Positions 10,874-19,852 of a stretch of DNA of 64,000 nucleotides are shown piece by piece. Numbering within the stretch: the stretch's first letter is position 1; each line of letters opens with the position of its first letter. The notes below the pieces were generated by a model. The model saw only the letters and a program-made list of their open reading frames with translations, was not told where the DNA came from and made no database searches. Source of the stretch: Massilia atriviolacea. GTDB lineage: Bacteria > Pseudomonadota > Gammaproteobacteria > Burkholderiales > Burkholderiaceae_D. The position numbers and the translations under genes are program-made. The stretch is from positions 62,001 to 126,000 of the forward strand of contig NZ_RXLQ01000012.1 in assembly GCF_003953935.1 (NCBI RefSeq), read 5' to 3'.

Positions 10874-11190
10874 GGGCGGCCGCCGCGCTCGGCGCGGCCC
10901 TGCTGCTCGGCGCTTGCGCCCAGGCCCCGGCGCCGCCGCCCGGCGCCGCGCTCACGGCCGCGCAGGCGCAGTCCATCCGCCCCGGCCACAGCACCCGCGC
11001 CAGCCTGCTGGCGACCCTGGGGCCGACCCACAAGGTGGTCTTCGACAGCGGCTACGAAGCCTGGCTGTACCAGCTGCCCGTGCCCGGCGGCGTCGAGGAA
11101 CTGGTGCTCCTGTTAGGCGCCGATGGCGTGGTGCGCAAGCAGCGCCGGCGCGCGCAACTTTCCGTCCCGGCGCGGGAACCTATTCGCTGA
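10870..11190 (+). CDS. Small lipoprotein with a BamE/SmpA-like pattern
   Basis: A 106-residue lipoprotein. The signal peptide ends in a clear lipobox, LLLGAC, so Cys16 would be lipidated. The mature part has IRPGHSTRASLLATLGPTHK followed by YEAWLYQLPVPGG. This recalls the IxxGxTxxxVxxxLGxP ... WxY pattern of SmpA/OmlA (BamE-like) domains, which are small outer-membrane assembly lipoproteins. That match is by eye and may be only structural. It overlaps the upstream gene by 4 bp (ATGA), suggesting co-translation with the 272-residue periplasmic protein. Confidence 0.72.
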   Translation: MRAAAALGAALLLGACAQAPAPPPGAALTAAQAQSIRPGHSTRASLLATLGPTHKVVFDSGYEAWLYQLPVPGGVEELVLLLGADGVVRKQRRRAQLSVPAREPIR

Positions 11191-11231
11191 CGCCGCATCT
11201 AACGGTTCATTCAACCGTTTGCGGGGCTGGC

Positions 11232-13217
11232 ATGAACGATCACCTGGTCCAGTTCTACGAGGACGACGTCTTTCTCATCAAGGGCCTGTCCGACTACATC
11301 GGCGACGCCCTCGAACGCGGCGACAAGGGCATTGCCATCGCCACCAGCAGCCACCTGGACATGCTGCACGAATCGCTGGGCGCGCGCGGCCTGGTCGACG
11401 CGCAGGGCCGCAGCCGCGACGGCAGCTACCTGGCCCTGCACGCCGACCACATGCTGCCCATGTTCATGGAAAACGGCTTGCCCGACGAGCGGCGCTTCCG
11501 CACGGCCATCGGCAACGTGATCCGCCAGGCCAGCGAGCGCCACCAGGGCCGCGTGTGCGTGTTCGGCGAAATGGTGGCGATCCTGTGCGCCACCTCGCAC
11601 TGCTCGCTGAACGCGGTCGGCAAGCACGACGCCGCCATCCGGGTCGAGCGCTTCTTCAACAAGCTGCAGCGCCAGTTCGATTTCGACCTGCTGTGCGCCT
11701 ACCCGCTCAATGCCTTCCCGGCGGCGGCCGACGCCCCCATGTTCGACGAGGTGTGCACCCTGCACACCCACGTGCTGCCGGCCGAAAGCTACGACCCCGC
11801 GGCCAGCGTGCAAACCCTGCAGCGCACCATCGCCGCGCTGCAGCAGCAGGCTTATTCGCTCTCGACCGAGGTGCGCGACCGCCGCCTGATCGAACAGGCG
11901 CTGCGCGAGGTCAACATCGACCGCCTGACCGGCCTGCCCAACCGCAATGTGTTCCAGGACCGGCTCGAGATGGACATCAAAAAAGCCCACCGCAGCGGAC
12001 TGCCGCTGGCCCTGCTCTTCATCGACCTCGACCATTTCAAGGAAATCAACGACACGCTCGGCCACCAGGTCGGCGACATGCTGCTCAAGCAGGTCGGCCA
12101 GCGCCTGCAGACCTATGTGCGCGAGAGCGACACCGTGGCGCGCCTGGGCGGGGACGAATTCACGATCACCCTGAGCGAGCTGCACAATATCGACACGGTC
12201 ACCAAGGTGGCGCAAAAGATCCGCAACGACCTGGCCAAGCCCTTCCTGCTCGGCAACGAACTGGCCTACATCTCGGCCAGCATCGGCATCACCATGTACC
12301 CGCGCGACGCGCTGACGGCCGGCGACCTGCTGCGCAACGCCGACCAGGCCATGTACCAGTCCAAGGACAACGGCCGCAACCGTTTCACCTATTTCACGGC
12401 CAGCATGCAGGAAGCGGCCCAGGCGCGCATGGCGATCAGCAACGAGTTGCGGCGCGCCATCGACGACGACCAGCTGGCGGTCCACTTCCAGCCCATCATC
12501 GACATGGCCAGCGGGCAGATCCGCAAGGCCGAGGCGCTGGTGCGCTGGCTGCATCCCGCGCGCGGGCCGGTCAGCCCGGTCGACTTCATTCCCATCGCCG
12601 AGCACACGGGGCAGATCGTCACGATCGGCAACTGGGTGTTCCGCAAGGCGCTGGCGCACGCGCGCCGCTGGCGCCGCGTCGACCGGCAGCTGACGGTCAA
12701 CGTCAACGTCTCGCCGGCCCAGTTCTATCACACCAACGGCGAAAACTGCCGCCACTGGCTGGCCGACCACAGCTTCGACACCGGCGGCGGCACCGGCCCG
12801 CCCGAGGTCGGCATCGAAATCACCGAAGGCTTGCTGCTGGCCTCGAACAGCGCGGTGATGAAGCAGTTGCTGGCCTTCCAGCAGGCCGGCATCAAGATTT
12901 CGCTCGACGATTTCGGCACCGGCTATTCCTCGCTGTCCTACCTGCGCAAGTTCAACCTGGACTACCTGAAGATCGACAAATCCTTCGTCTACAACCTGGA
13001 GCACGACGCCGCCAACGTGGCGCTGTGCGAGGCCATCATCGTCATGGCCCACAAGCTGGGCCTGGAAGTGATCGCCGAAGGCGTCGAGACCGAGCAGCAG
13101 TACGACATCCTGCGCCGCGCCGGCTGCGATTACGGCCAGGGCTTCCTGTTCGGCGAACCGCTGCCGCCGGACGCCTTCGAAGCGCTGTTGCACGGGCCGC
13201 CCTTGCTGACGGCCTGA
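11232..13217 (+). CDS. MEDS-GGDEF-EAL protein, cyclic-di-GMP turnover
   Basis: A 661-residue soluble signalling protein. Residues about 1-180 are a MEDS-type sensory domain (HLVQFYEDDVFLIKGLSDYI; GEMVAILC). A short coiled-coil follows (about 195-228). The diguanylate cyclase domain has an intact GGDEF (306-310) and an upstream RESD inhibitory site (297-300). The phosphodiesterase domain has EAL at 434-436 and the DDFGTGYSSL loop, so both catalytic sites look usable. Such dual proteins can make or degrade c-di-GMP depending on signal. The start ATG at 11232 fits the conserved N-terminus of MEDS domains. It follows two small envelope genes and precedes an MFS gene, none clearly linked. Confidence 0.95.
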   Translation: MNDHLVQFYEDDVFLIKGLSDYIGDALERGDKGIAIATSSHLDMLHESLGARGLVDAQGRSRDGSYLALHADHMLPMFMENGLPDERRFRTAIGNVIRQASERHQGRVCVFGEMVAILCATSHCSLNAVGKHDAAIRVERFFNKLQRQFDFDLLCAYPLNAFPAAADAPMFDEVCTLHTHVLPAESYDPAASVQTLQRTIAALQQQAYSLSTEVRDRRLIEQALREVNIDRLTGLPNRNVFQDRLEMDIKKAHRSGLPLALLFIDLDHFKEINDTLGHQVGDMLLKQVGQRLQTYVRESDTVARLGGDEFTITLSELHNIDTVTKVAQKIRNDLAKPFLLGNELAYISASIGITMYPRDALTAGDLLRNADQAMYQSKDNGRNRFTYFTASMQEAAQARMAISNELRRAIDDDQLAVHFQPIIDMASGQIRKAEALVRWLHPARGPVSPVDFIPIAEHTGQIVTIGNWVFRKALAHARRWRRVDRQLTVNVNVSPAQFYHTNGENCRHWLADHSFDTGGGTGPPEVGIEITEGLLLASNSAVMKQLLAFQQAGIKISLDDFGTGYSSLSYLRKFNLDYLKIDKSFVYNLEHDAANVALCEAIIVMAHKLGLEVIAEGVETEQQYDILRRAGCDYGQGFLFGEPLPPDAFEALLHGPPLLTA

Positions 13218-13322
13218 CGTGGCGCCCTTCGCGCAACGACATAACAGCAAGCAATATTTCCGGCTTGGCCTTACAATCGTCCAGGTGCGCCCTGCGCCAA
13301 CCACGCATGAGCAGCCTGCACC

Positions 13323-14531
13323 ATGGACCGCCCTCCCCGCACCCGCCACACTGTCGCCATCCTCGCCGTCACACAAGTCTTGTCTTGGGGCACCCTGTAC
13401 TACGCCTTCGCCATCGTGGCGCACGACATCGCGCGCGAACTGGCCCTGGCGCCGGCCGCCGTGTTCGGCGCGTATTCGTGGTGCCTGCTGGTGGCCGGCC
13501 TGGCCGCCACCCCGTCCGGCATCCTGATCGACCGCCACGGCGGACGCCTGGTGATGGCCGGCGGCTCGCTGCTGTGCGGACTCGGCTTCATCCTGCTGAG
13601 CCAGGCCCGGGGCAGCGCCGGCTACTACCTGGCCTGGACCGTGCTCGGGCTGTCCATGTCGGCAGTGCTGTACGAGGCCGCCTTTGCCACCCTGAACCGC
13701 CAGTTCGGCATCGGCGCGCGCCGGGCCATCTCGACCGTGACCCTGTTCGGCGGCTTCGCCAGCACCGTGTTCTGGCCGCTCACGGTGCAGCTGAACGGCA
13801 TGCTCGGCTGGCGCCACACCTTCCTGGCCTACGGCCTCGCCCAATTGCTGCTGTGCCTGCCGCTGCACCTGCTGCTGGACACGCCGCCAGCGGCCGCCGC
13901 CGATGCCAGGCAGCAGGCGCCGGCGGACGCCGACTACAAGCTCGGGCAAGCGCTGCGCCATCCCGCCTTCTGGAAGCTGGCCTTCGCCTTTTCGGCCAAC
14001 AGCTTCATTTTCTCGGCGCTGTCGGTGCACCTGATCCCGATCCTGCAATCCTGCGGCCATGCCCTGTCCAGCGTGGTGTGGATGGCCGCGCTGATCGGGC
14101 CGATGCAGGTCGCCGGCCGCCTCGGCGAAATGCGCTTTGCCCGCAACGCCCGTCCGCAGGCGGTCGGCACGGTCTGCTTCGCGGTCCTACCCGGCTCCCT
14201 GCTCGCCGTGCTGTTCTGGGGCCAGCACCAGGTGGCGGTGGCGCTGTTCTGCATATTGTATGGTTTTTCCAACGGCATCCTGACGATTGTGCGCGGCACC
14301 GTGCCGCAGTTGCTGTTCGGCGCGCGCCACTACGGCGCCATTTCGGGCGCCCTGGCCGGCCCGGCGCTGGTCGCGCGCGCGGCCGGGCCGATCGCGATCG
14401 CCACCCTGCTCCAGTTCCATGCCTCGCCGGCGCTGCTGTTCTCCTTGCTGCTGTTGTTTTCGCTGACCTCGCTGGGCTTGTACCTGATGGCGGTGCGCAG
14501 CGCCGCCGGCGCCGCCGTCGCGCTGCGCTGA
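13323..14531 (+). CDS. MFS transporter
   Basis: A 402-residue inner-membrane protein with about twelve hydrophobic helices, starting VAILAVTQVLSWGTLYYAFA. The loop after helix 2 carries GILIDRHGGRLVMAGG, a variant of the MFS motif A (GxLxDRxGRR), and the central loop after helix 6 is hydrophilic (about 185-205). The set resembles the oxalate/formate antiporter-like or general MFS group of Burkholderiales. The substrate cannot be told. The gene has no obvious operon partner. Confidence 0.9.
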   Translation: MDRPPRTRHTVAILAVTQVLSWGTLYYAFAIVAHDIARELALAPAAVFGAYSWCLLVAGLAATPSGILIDRHGGRLVMAGGSLLCGLGFILLSQARGSAGYYLAWTVLGLSMSAVLYEAAFATLNRQFGIGARRAISTVTLFGGFASTVFWPLTVQLNGMLGWRHTFLAYGLAQLLLCLPLHLLLDTPPAAAADARQQAPADADYKLGQALRHPAFWKLAFAFSANSFIFSALSVHLIPILQSCGHALSSVVWMAALIGPMQVAGRLGEMRFARNARPQAVGTVCFAVLPGSLLAVLFWGQHQVAVALFCILYGFSNGILTIVRGTVPQLLFGARHYGAISGALAGPALVARAAGPIAIATLLQFHASPALLFSLLLLFSLTSLGLYLMAVRSAAGAAVALR

Positions 14532-14609
14532 ACGGTGTGCGCTGGCGCACAGACCGGCGCCTGGGCGGTCCGTATTGTCAATCGCTCAAGGTCACCTCCG
14601 GAGATTGAC

Positions 14610-16049
14610 ATGTTCATATCGCACTTGCGGTCCATGCTGCCCGCCCTGGCCCTGGTCCTGCTGACCGCCTGCGGCTCCGATGACGACGACAAGCCCGTGC
14701 CGCAAGCCGGCAACGGCGCGGTGACCATCAATCTTTCCGGCCTGCCCGCCGGCCTGCCGGCCGTGGTGCGCATCAGCGGGCCGGCCTCCTACGCCAGGAC
14801 CATCGGCAGCAGCCAGACCCTGTCCGGCCTGGCGCCCGGCAGCTACACCGTGAGCGCCGACAGCGTCCTGAGCGGCAACCTCAGCTGGAACGCCAGCGCG
14901 CCGGTCCAGACCGCCGTGGTGGGCGCCGACACCACCTCCGTCATCAACGTCAGCTACAGCAGCAGCACCCTGGCCCTGAACGTGCGCGAAGTGGCCAGTG
15001 TCAACGGCGCCATCTTCCTCACCGCCCCGGGCGGCGATACGCGCCAGTTCATCGTCGAACGCAGCGGACGCATCCACGTCATGCAGGATGGCGCGCTGCT
15101 GGGCACGCCCTTCCTCGACATCCGCAACCGGGTCTCCGTCAGCGGCGAAGGCGGGCTGCTGTCGATGGCCTTCCATCCCCGCTACGCCAGCAATGGCTGG
15201 TTTTTCATTTACTACACCGATGCCGCCAACAATATCGTGATCGAGCGGCACAGCGTCTCCAGCGGCAACCGCAACCTGGCCGAAGCGTCGGCGGTGCTCG
15301 AAATCATCCGCATTCCCCATCCGGGCGCGACCAACCACTACGGCGGCCTGGTCAGCTTCGGGCCGGACGGCATGCTGTACCTGGCCACCGGCGACGGCGG
15401 CGGCGCGGGCGACCCGCAAGGCAATGCGCAAAATCCCGCCTCCCTGCTGGGCAAGATGCTGCGCCTCGACGTGAACGATTCGCGCGGCGCCCAGCCTTAC
15501 CTGATTCCGCCCTCGAATCCCTTCGCCGGGCAGAGCGCGCGCCGCGGCGAGATCTGGGCGCTGGGCTTGCGCAACCCCTGGCGCTACGCCTTCGACGGCG
15601 AGCGCCTGTACATTGCCGACGTCGGCCAGGGCAAACGCGAGGAAGTCGACATCGTCGGCGCCAACCAGGGCGGCCTGAACTACGGCTGGAACGTCATGGA
15701 AGGCACGCTCTGCTACAACGCGGCCCTGTGCAACCGCAACGGGCTGACCCTGCCGGCTTTCGAATACGAGCACGGCAGCAATAAGGTCAACGGTTGCTCG
15801 ATCACGGGCGGCTTCGTGTATCGCGGCAAGGCAATTCCGGAACTGGCGGGCCGCTATTTCTATTCCGACTATTGCGGCGGCTACCTGAAGAGCTTCCTGT
15901 ACAAGGACAATGCCGTCACCGAGCAGACCGGCTGGACCATTCCCGACATCGATGCGGTTCAATCGTTCGGCCAGGATGGCGAGGGCGAGCTGTACCTGAT
16001 CGCCGCGACCGGCAAGGTGTACCGGATCGTGCGCGCGACCAAGCCTTGA
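14610..16049 (+). CDS. PQQ-dependent sugar dehydrogenase-like lipoprotein
   Basis: A 479-residue exported protein. The signal peptide ends in LLTAC, predicting a lipid-anchored Cys near residue 20, followed by an Asp-rich stretch. A small beta domain (about 35-120) precedes a six-bladed propeller of the soluble glucose dehydrogenase/YliI family: GEGGLLSMAFHPRYASNG, YLATGDGGGAGDPQGNAQ, GLRNPWRYAFD and GGLNYGWNVMEG. In this family PQQ and calcium bind at the propeller centre. The true substrate is often an aldose or is unknown. The start was chosen for the CTCCGGAG ribosome-binding site 8 bp upstream; an earlier in-frame ATG would place extra residues before the signal peptide. Confidence 0.9.
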   Translation: MFISHLRSMLPALALVLLTACGSDDDDKPVPQAGNGAVTINLSGLPAGLPAVVRISGPASYARTIGSSQTLSGLAPGSYTVSADSVLSGNLSWNASAPVQTAVVGADTTSVINVSYSSSTLALNVREVASVNGAIFLTAPGGDTRQFIVERSGRIHVMQDGALLGTPFLDIRNRVSVSGEGGLLSMAFHPRYASNGWFFIYYTDAANNIVIERHSVSSGNRNLAEASAVLEIIRIPHPGATNHYGGLVSFGPDGMLYLATGDGGGAGDPQGNAQNPASLLGKMLRLDVNDSRGAQPYLIPPSNPFAGQSARRGEIWALGLRNPWRYAFDGERLYIADVGQGKREEVDIVGANQGGLNYGWNVMEGTLCYNAALCNRNGLTLPAFEYEHGSNKVNGCSITGGFVYRGKAIPELAGRYFYSDYCGGYLKSFLYKDNAVTEQTGWTIPDIDAVQSFGQDGEGELYLIAATGKVYRIVRATKP

Positions 16050-16205
16050 GGGGGGCCGGATGGTGACGATCTCGCAGTGCCGATAGCGCGCTGTTGGCCG
16101 GGCAAGCGGCGGCCTACGGACCGTCCCAGGTATTTTTGTAGCCGGCGATCCCAACTCTGGCAGGCTGCTAGAATCGGCGTTTGCCCCGTCCATTACGAAA
16201 CCACC

Positions 16206-16649
16206 ATGGCCCGCCTGATTCTCGATTTTCCGGAAGACCAGTATTGCTACGCGACCCCGCTGACCGTGCGCGTGACCGACATCAACGGCGCCAACCATCT
16301 CGGCAACGATTCGATGATTTCCATGATTTCCGAGGCGCGTGCGCGCTTCCTGTACGAATTCGGCGTCGCCGAAACCGAGCGCGACGGCACCGGCATCATC
16401 GTCACCGACCTGGCCACCACCTACCGCGCCGAAGCCCATGCGCGCGACCAGCTGCTATTCGAAGTCGGCGTGATGGACTTCAACAAGTACGGCGGCGACA
16501 TCATCTTCCGCGTCACCCGTCCGCGCGACAAGAAGCAGATCACCATGGCCAAGTCGGGCTTTGTCTTCTTCAACTACAAGACCACGCAGGTGGTGACCAT
16601 GCCGGACGAGTTCCGCGCCAAGTTCCCGCGCGTGAACTGGATCGATTAA
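16206..16649 (+). CDS. Thioesterase family (hotdog fold) protein
   Basis: A 147-residue cytoplasmic protein of the 4-hydroxybenzoyl-CoA thioesterase-like hotdog group. It has VTDINGANHLGNDSMISMIS, in which the conserved Asp/Asn-His region lies at the start of the long helix, and then TYRAEAHARDQLLFEVGVMD. Members hydrolyse acyl-CoA thioesters. The single-domain length is typical. The substrate is unknown and the neighbours give no clue. Confidence 0.85.
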   Translation: MARLILDFPEDQYCYATPLTVRVTDINGANHLGNDSMISMISEARARFLYEFGVAETERDGTGIIVTDLATTYRAEAHARDQLLFEVGVMDFNKYGGDIIFRVTRPRDKKQITMAKSGFVFFNYKTTQVVTMPDEFRAKFPRVNWID

Positions 16650-16714
16650 GGTCTTCCCCTAAAAATAGCGGGAACTTTTTCGTCCATTGGCGGCAATACA
16701 GGGACGAGACCACC

Positions 16715-17311
16715 ATGACGATGCCGCCCCCGCCCCCCGATACCGAACTCCTGCGCCAGCTACGCGATGGCGTGGGCGCCGCCTTCCAGACCCTGTACCA
16801 GCGCCACCAGGGGCCCGTCTACCGCTTCGCCCTGCTGCGCACCGGTTCGAGCGACACGGCGGCCGATATCGTCCAGGAAGTGTTCATGGGCCTGCTGACC
16901 GGCAGTGTCCATTACGACCCGCTGCGCGGCCTGCTGCAGAATTTCCTGTTCGGCGTGGCGCGCAATCTCATCCTCAAGCACGAACAGCCGCGCCTGCGCC
17001 TGGCCAGCCTGCCCGAGCACGATAGCGACGACGACGGCGCCCCCGAACTCGCCAGCGACGATAGCGGACCGCTGGCGCGCCTGCTGGAAAACGAAACCGC
17101 CGAACAAGTCCGGCGCGCCATTGCGCAACTGGCGCCGCACTACCGCGACGCCCTCATCCTGTACGAGCTGCACGAACTGTCCTACCTCGACATCGCCGAT
17201 ATTTGCCAGGTCGACATCGGCACCGTGCGCTCGCGCCTCTCGCGCGGGCGCGCGGCCCTGGCCAAACGGCTGGCGGCGCACCGTCCGACCGCCCTGCACG
17301 CATCCACCTGA
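16715..17311 (+). CDS. ECF-type RNA polymerase sigma factor
   Basis: A 198-residue sigma-70 family factor with only regions 2 and 4. Region 2 (about 20-90) shows FQTLYQRHQGPVYRFALL and DTAADIVQEVFMGLL. Region 4 (about 130-185) shows LAPHYRDALILYELHELSYL, then DIADICQVDIGTVRSRLSRG with the recognition helix. It lies 9 bp upstream of an anti-sigma-like gene, and a secreted-protein gene follows, the usual cassette for envelope-stress ECF factors. A GGAAC at 16671-16675 in the leader could be the -35 element of an autoregulated promoter. The signal sensed is unknown. Confidence 0.92.
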   Translation: MTMPPPPPDTELLRQLRDGVGAAFQTLYQRHQGPVYRFALLRTGSSDTAADIVQEVFMGLLTGSVHYDPLRGLLQNFLFGVARNLILKHEQPRLRLASLPEHDSDDDGAPELASDDSGPLARLLENETAEQVRRAIAQLAPHYRDALILYELHELSYLDIADICQVDIGTVRSRLSRGRAALAKRLAAHRPTALHAST

Positions 17312-17320
17312 AAGAGCGCC

Positions 17321-17800
17321 ATGCACCACGACCCCACCGATCCCGCCCTGGCCGCCCCGCTGGCGGCCTTGCGCAGCGCCAGCGCCGCCTGCACCACGCC
17401 GCCGCGCGTGGAGCACGCCCTGATGGCCGCCTTTGCCCGGCAGTTCCCGCGCCAGCGCTGGTACCAGCGCTTCTCCGGCGCGCAGTGGGGCTGGGCGGGC
17501 GGCCTGGGCAGCGCAGCGGCGGCGGCGCTGGCCGTGCTGGTCCTGCGCGCGCCCCTGCCCGGCGCCGCCGGCGGCCCGCCCTTGCCGGCCGACGACGGCC
17601 TGGCCTTCATCGCCCTCGCCTCGCCCGAGCGGATCGAGCAGGAAAGCAGCCCGCGCATGCTCGAAGCGAGCCTGCAGCGCACCGAACTGGCGGCGCTCGG
17701 GGTGCCGGTCAGCCCGGAAACGGCGGGCGACTCGGTGCGCGCCGAACTGCTGGTCGGCGCCGACGGTTCGCCGCTGGCCCTGCGCCTGAGTTCGCAATAA
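17321..17800 (+). CDS. Probable membrane-anchored anti-sigma factor
   Basis: A 159-residue protein directly after the ECF sigma gene. It has a hydrophilic cytoplasmic N-terminus (about 1-55), one transmembrane helix (about 58-75, WAGGLGSAAAAALAVLVLRA) and a periplasmic C-terminal domain of about 80 residues. This topology and its position fit an anti-sigma factor. However, the zinc-binding HxxxCxxC motif of the ZAS class is absent: the N-terminal part has only a single Cys, in SAACTTPPRV. It may therefore be a non-zinc type, or only a partner membrane protein. Confidence 0.7.
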   Translation: MHHDPTDPALAAPLAALRSASAACTTPPRVEHALMAAFARQFPRQRWYQRFSGAQWGWAGGLGSAAAAALAVLVLRAPLPGAAGGPPLPADDGLAFIALASPERIEQESSPRMLEASLQRTELAALGVPVSPETAGDSVRAELLVGADGSPLALRLSSQ

Positions 17801-17826
17801 TCACATTCACCCCGGAAAGGACCATC

Positions 17827-18762
17827 ATGCACACCACACCCCTCCTGATCGCCTTGCTGCTCGGCAGCGCGCTGTTCCCCACGGCGCAGGCCGCCGTCGC
17901 CGCGCCCGACCCGCTGCGCTTCACCGGTCCGCTGATGCCGATGCACGGCAAGGCCGTCAAGAACGCCCCCTACAGCGCCGAAGCGGTGTCGGAACAGCAG
18001 CAGCGCCTGGCCGACGGCAACGAGATCAGCCGCACCAGCAGCACCATGAATTACCGCGACAGCAGCGGCCGCACGCGCCAGGAAATCCGCGACGCCGACG
18101 GCGAGCTGCGCACGGTCACCCTGTACCAGCCGGCCGACGGCGTCACCTACCTGCTCAACCCGCGCCAGAAAAGCGCGACCAGGGTGGCCGACCCGAGCGC
18201 CGCCGCGCGCGCCGCCGCCAGCGCCGCCCAGGCGAAAGTGGCGCAGCTGCGCGCCGAAGGCAAGCTGCCCGAGCGCCGCAGCGAGGCGGGCGACGAGGTG
18301 ATCGTCAAAGGCGTCGAACGGAGCGCGGGCGAGACCCGCAGGCAGTTCCAGGAAAAGGTGCGCATCCAGATCGCCGACAGCATGGCCGGCGCCCGCATCA
18401 GCCCGGCCATGGCGGGCGCCTTCGGCGACGCGCGCTGGGCCGCGACGGCCGTCACGCGCGAGCTGGGCAGCAAGGAGATCGAGGGCATCAAGGCCGACGG
18501 CAAGCTGCGCACCTACGAGATCCCCGCCGGCGAAGTCGGCAACCGCAACCCCATCGTGGTGTCCAACGAAAGCTGGTACGCGCCCGAGCTGAAGGTGACC
18601 GTGTACAGCAAGCACAGCGACCCGCGCAGCGGCGAGCGCGTCTACCGCCTTAGCAACATCAAGCGCGAGGAACCGCCGGCGGCGCTGTTCACGGTGCCGG
18701 CCGACTACACCGTGCGCGACGTATTGGCCGAGCGCGCCAGGGCGGCCGCCGGCAAGCGCTGA
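17827..18762 (+). CDS. Secreted protein of the ECF-sigma cassette, unknown function
   Basis: A 311-residue protein with a signal peptide (MHTTPLLIALLLGSALFPTA, cleaved near AQA-A). The body includes YRDSSGRTRQEIRDADGEL followed by GVTYLLNPRQKSAT, a pattern that I associate with secreted proteins found beside ECF sigma genes. No cysteine or membrane helix occurs in the mature part. It lies 26 bp after the anti-sigma-like gene, so it is probably cotranscribed with it. It may be the effector or the envelope sensor of the system, but neither role is shown by the sequence. Confidence 0.75.
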   Translation: MHTTPLLIALLLGSALFPTAQAAVAAPDPLRFTGPLMPMHGKAVKNAPYSAEAVSEQQQRLADGNEISRTSSTMNYRDSSGRTRQEIRDADGELRTVTLYQPADGVTYLLNPRQKSATRVADPSAAARAAASAAQAKVAQLRAEGKLPERRSEAGDEVIVKGVERSAGETRRQFQEKVRIQIADSMAGARISPAMAGAFGDARWAATAVTRELGSKEIEGIKADGKLRTYEIPAGEVGNRNPIVVSNESWYAPELKVTVYSKHSDPRSGERVYRLSNIKREEPPAALFTVPADYTVRDVLAERARAAAGKR

Positions 18763-18781
18763 AGCGGGCCGCGCCCCCTGC

Positions 18782-18997
18782 CTAGGGCCGGGCGATCACT
18801 TCGATGCCGCTCAGGATCAGGTCGACGCCGGCGAGGAAATCGGCCCGGTCGTCGTGCGCGCGCAACTGCCCCGCCATGCTGCGCGCAAACGGGTAGTCCG
18901 CCGGGCTGAGCTGGGACCAGGCGCTCGCCACCTGGTCCAGCAGGTCGGCGCGCTCGACTCTGTCGCCGCGCGCCCGCTGCATGTTCGCGGCATTCTG
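18782..18997 (-). pseudogene. Remnant of a TetR-family regulator (C-terminal part only)
   Basis: On the minus strand a 71-codon stretch ending in TAG at 18782 reads like the ligand-binding tail of a TetR regulator: MQRARGDRVERADLLDQVAS and, at the end, RADFLAGVDLILSGIEVIAR, matching the FxxGxDLILxG pattern of TetR C-terminal domains. No helix-turn-helix precedes it. Upstream codons are low-quality sequence and then a short tandem repeat, so the gene seems to have lost its 5' part. Bases 18763-19196 hold no intact gene. The fragment on the plus strand around 19092-19175 (ARNMLAFFDARAAQGVIDL) may be another decayed tail. Confidence 0.55.
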
Positions 18998-19054
18998 CCC
19001 GCCCACCCCCCAGGATGAACGGCGCTGTTTCCACGCAGCGCAGCAGCCGCCGCG

Positions 19055-19091
19055 CAATCGGCAGGCAATCGGCACGCAATCGGCGCGCAAT
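19055..19091. repeat. 11-bp tandem repeat, about 3.4 copies
   Basis: The unit CAATCGGCRSG repeats at 19055, 19066 and 19077, with a partial fourth copy at 19088. It lies just outside the decayed TetR fragment and may mark the slippage or deletion point that removed the missing part of that gene. Confidence 0.75.
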
Positions 19092-19196
19092 ATGCTGGCC
19101 TTTTTCGACGCGCGCGCCGCGCAGGGAGTGATCGACCTGTTCACGCAGGCCGGGCAGGGGGCGCCGGGGCGATGAGCGGCGCGGCCCGCCGCCCGC

Positions 19197-19691
19197 TCAG
19201 CGCGCCGCCAGGAGCGGCTTGAACCAGTCGTCGAGCATCTGCTTTTCGTAGCGCAGCAGCTCGGTGTTGCCGTAGTGGTTCATGCGGTCCAGGTATTGCA
19301 TATTGCTCAGCTTTTCCTCGCCCGACCTGATCACCTTGCCACCTTCGGTGATGCTGTAGCGCAGGTGGATATGCGGCCAGTCGGCGCCGCCGTTCATCAC
19401 GCGCAAATCCTGGCTGCCACGGAAATTCGGCCTGGTCTGCCCGGCCAGGTCGAGGTCCAGCACGTCCACCTTGAGTTCCTGCCCAGCCGGCAGGCTGGCG
19501 GCCAGCTTGTCGAAGTGGGCCGTCAGCTGCTTGAGCACGCGCTCGCGTTCCCACGGCGTGAAGGGCACGTCGGTAAAGCGCTCCGGCTCGACATACGAGA
19601 CCGATGCCGCCGCCGTGGCCGCGAGCGCCGGCAGCGCTATCGGGCCCGCCAGCGCACTTGCGAGTAATACCTTCGTCAATACGGTTTTCAT
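19197..19691 (-). CDS. DUF3016 domain-containing exported protein
   Basis: A 164-residue protein with a signal peptide (MKTVLTKVLLASALAGPIAL through about residue 26). The mature part begins SVSYVEPERFTDVPFTP, which matches the start of DUF3016, and continues with DLDLAGQTRPNF and HLRYSITEGGKVI. DUF3016 proteins are about this size, periplasmic and of unknown function. Two ATG codons lie 6 bp apart; I chose the second (19689-19691) because GAAAGG sits 6 bp before it and abuts the first. The gene is single, with unrelated flanking genes. Confidence 0.85.
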   Translation of the reverse strand: MKTVLTKVLLASALAGPIALPALAATAAASVSYVEPERFTDVPFTPWERERVLKQLTAHFDKLAASLPAGQELKVDVLDLDLAGQTRPNFRGSQDLRVMNGGADWPHIHLRYSITEGGKVIRSGEEKLSNMQYLDRMNHYGNTELLRYEKQMLDDWFKPLLAAR

Positions 19692-19852
19692 GTCCATCCT
19701 TTCAATGCGCAAAGCGCGTCTTCACAGTCAAATATACGCGCTTTTGACAAGGGCGTCGGTCAGTGCTTTGTCTCGCTTTGTATCGACATGTTAGCCGCCT
19801 CACTGTGCCTTTTCCGCTTTCGATCCAGAATCGGAAAAAAAGGAGACCGACC

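Noticed and set aside
16671-16696. ECF-type promoter GGAAC before the sigma gene
   Set aside because: GGAAC is present, but no convincing -10 element lies at the expected distance, so it is only mentioned with the sigma gene.
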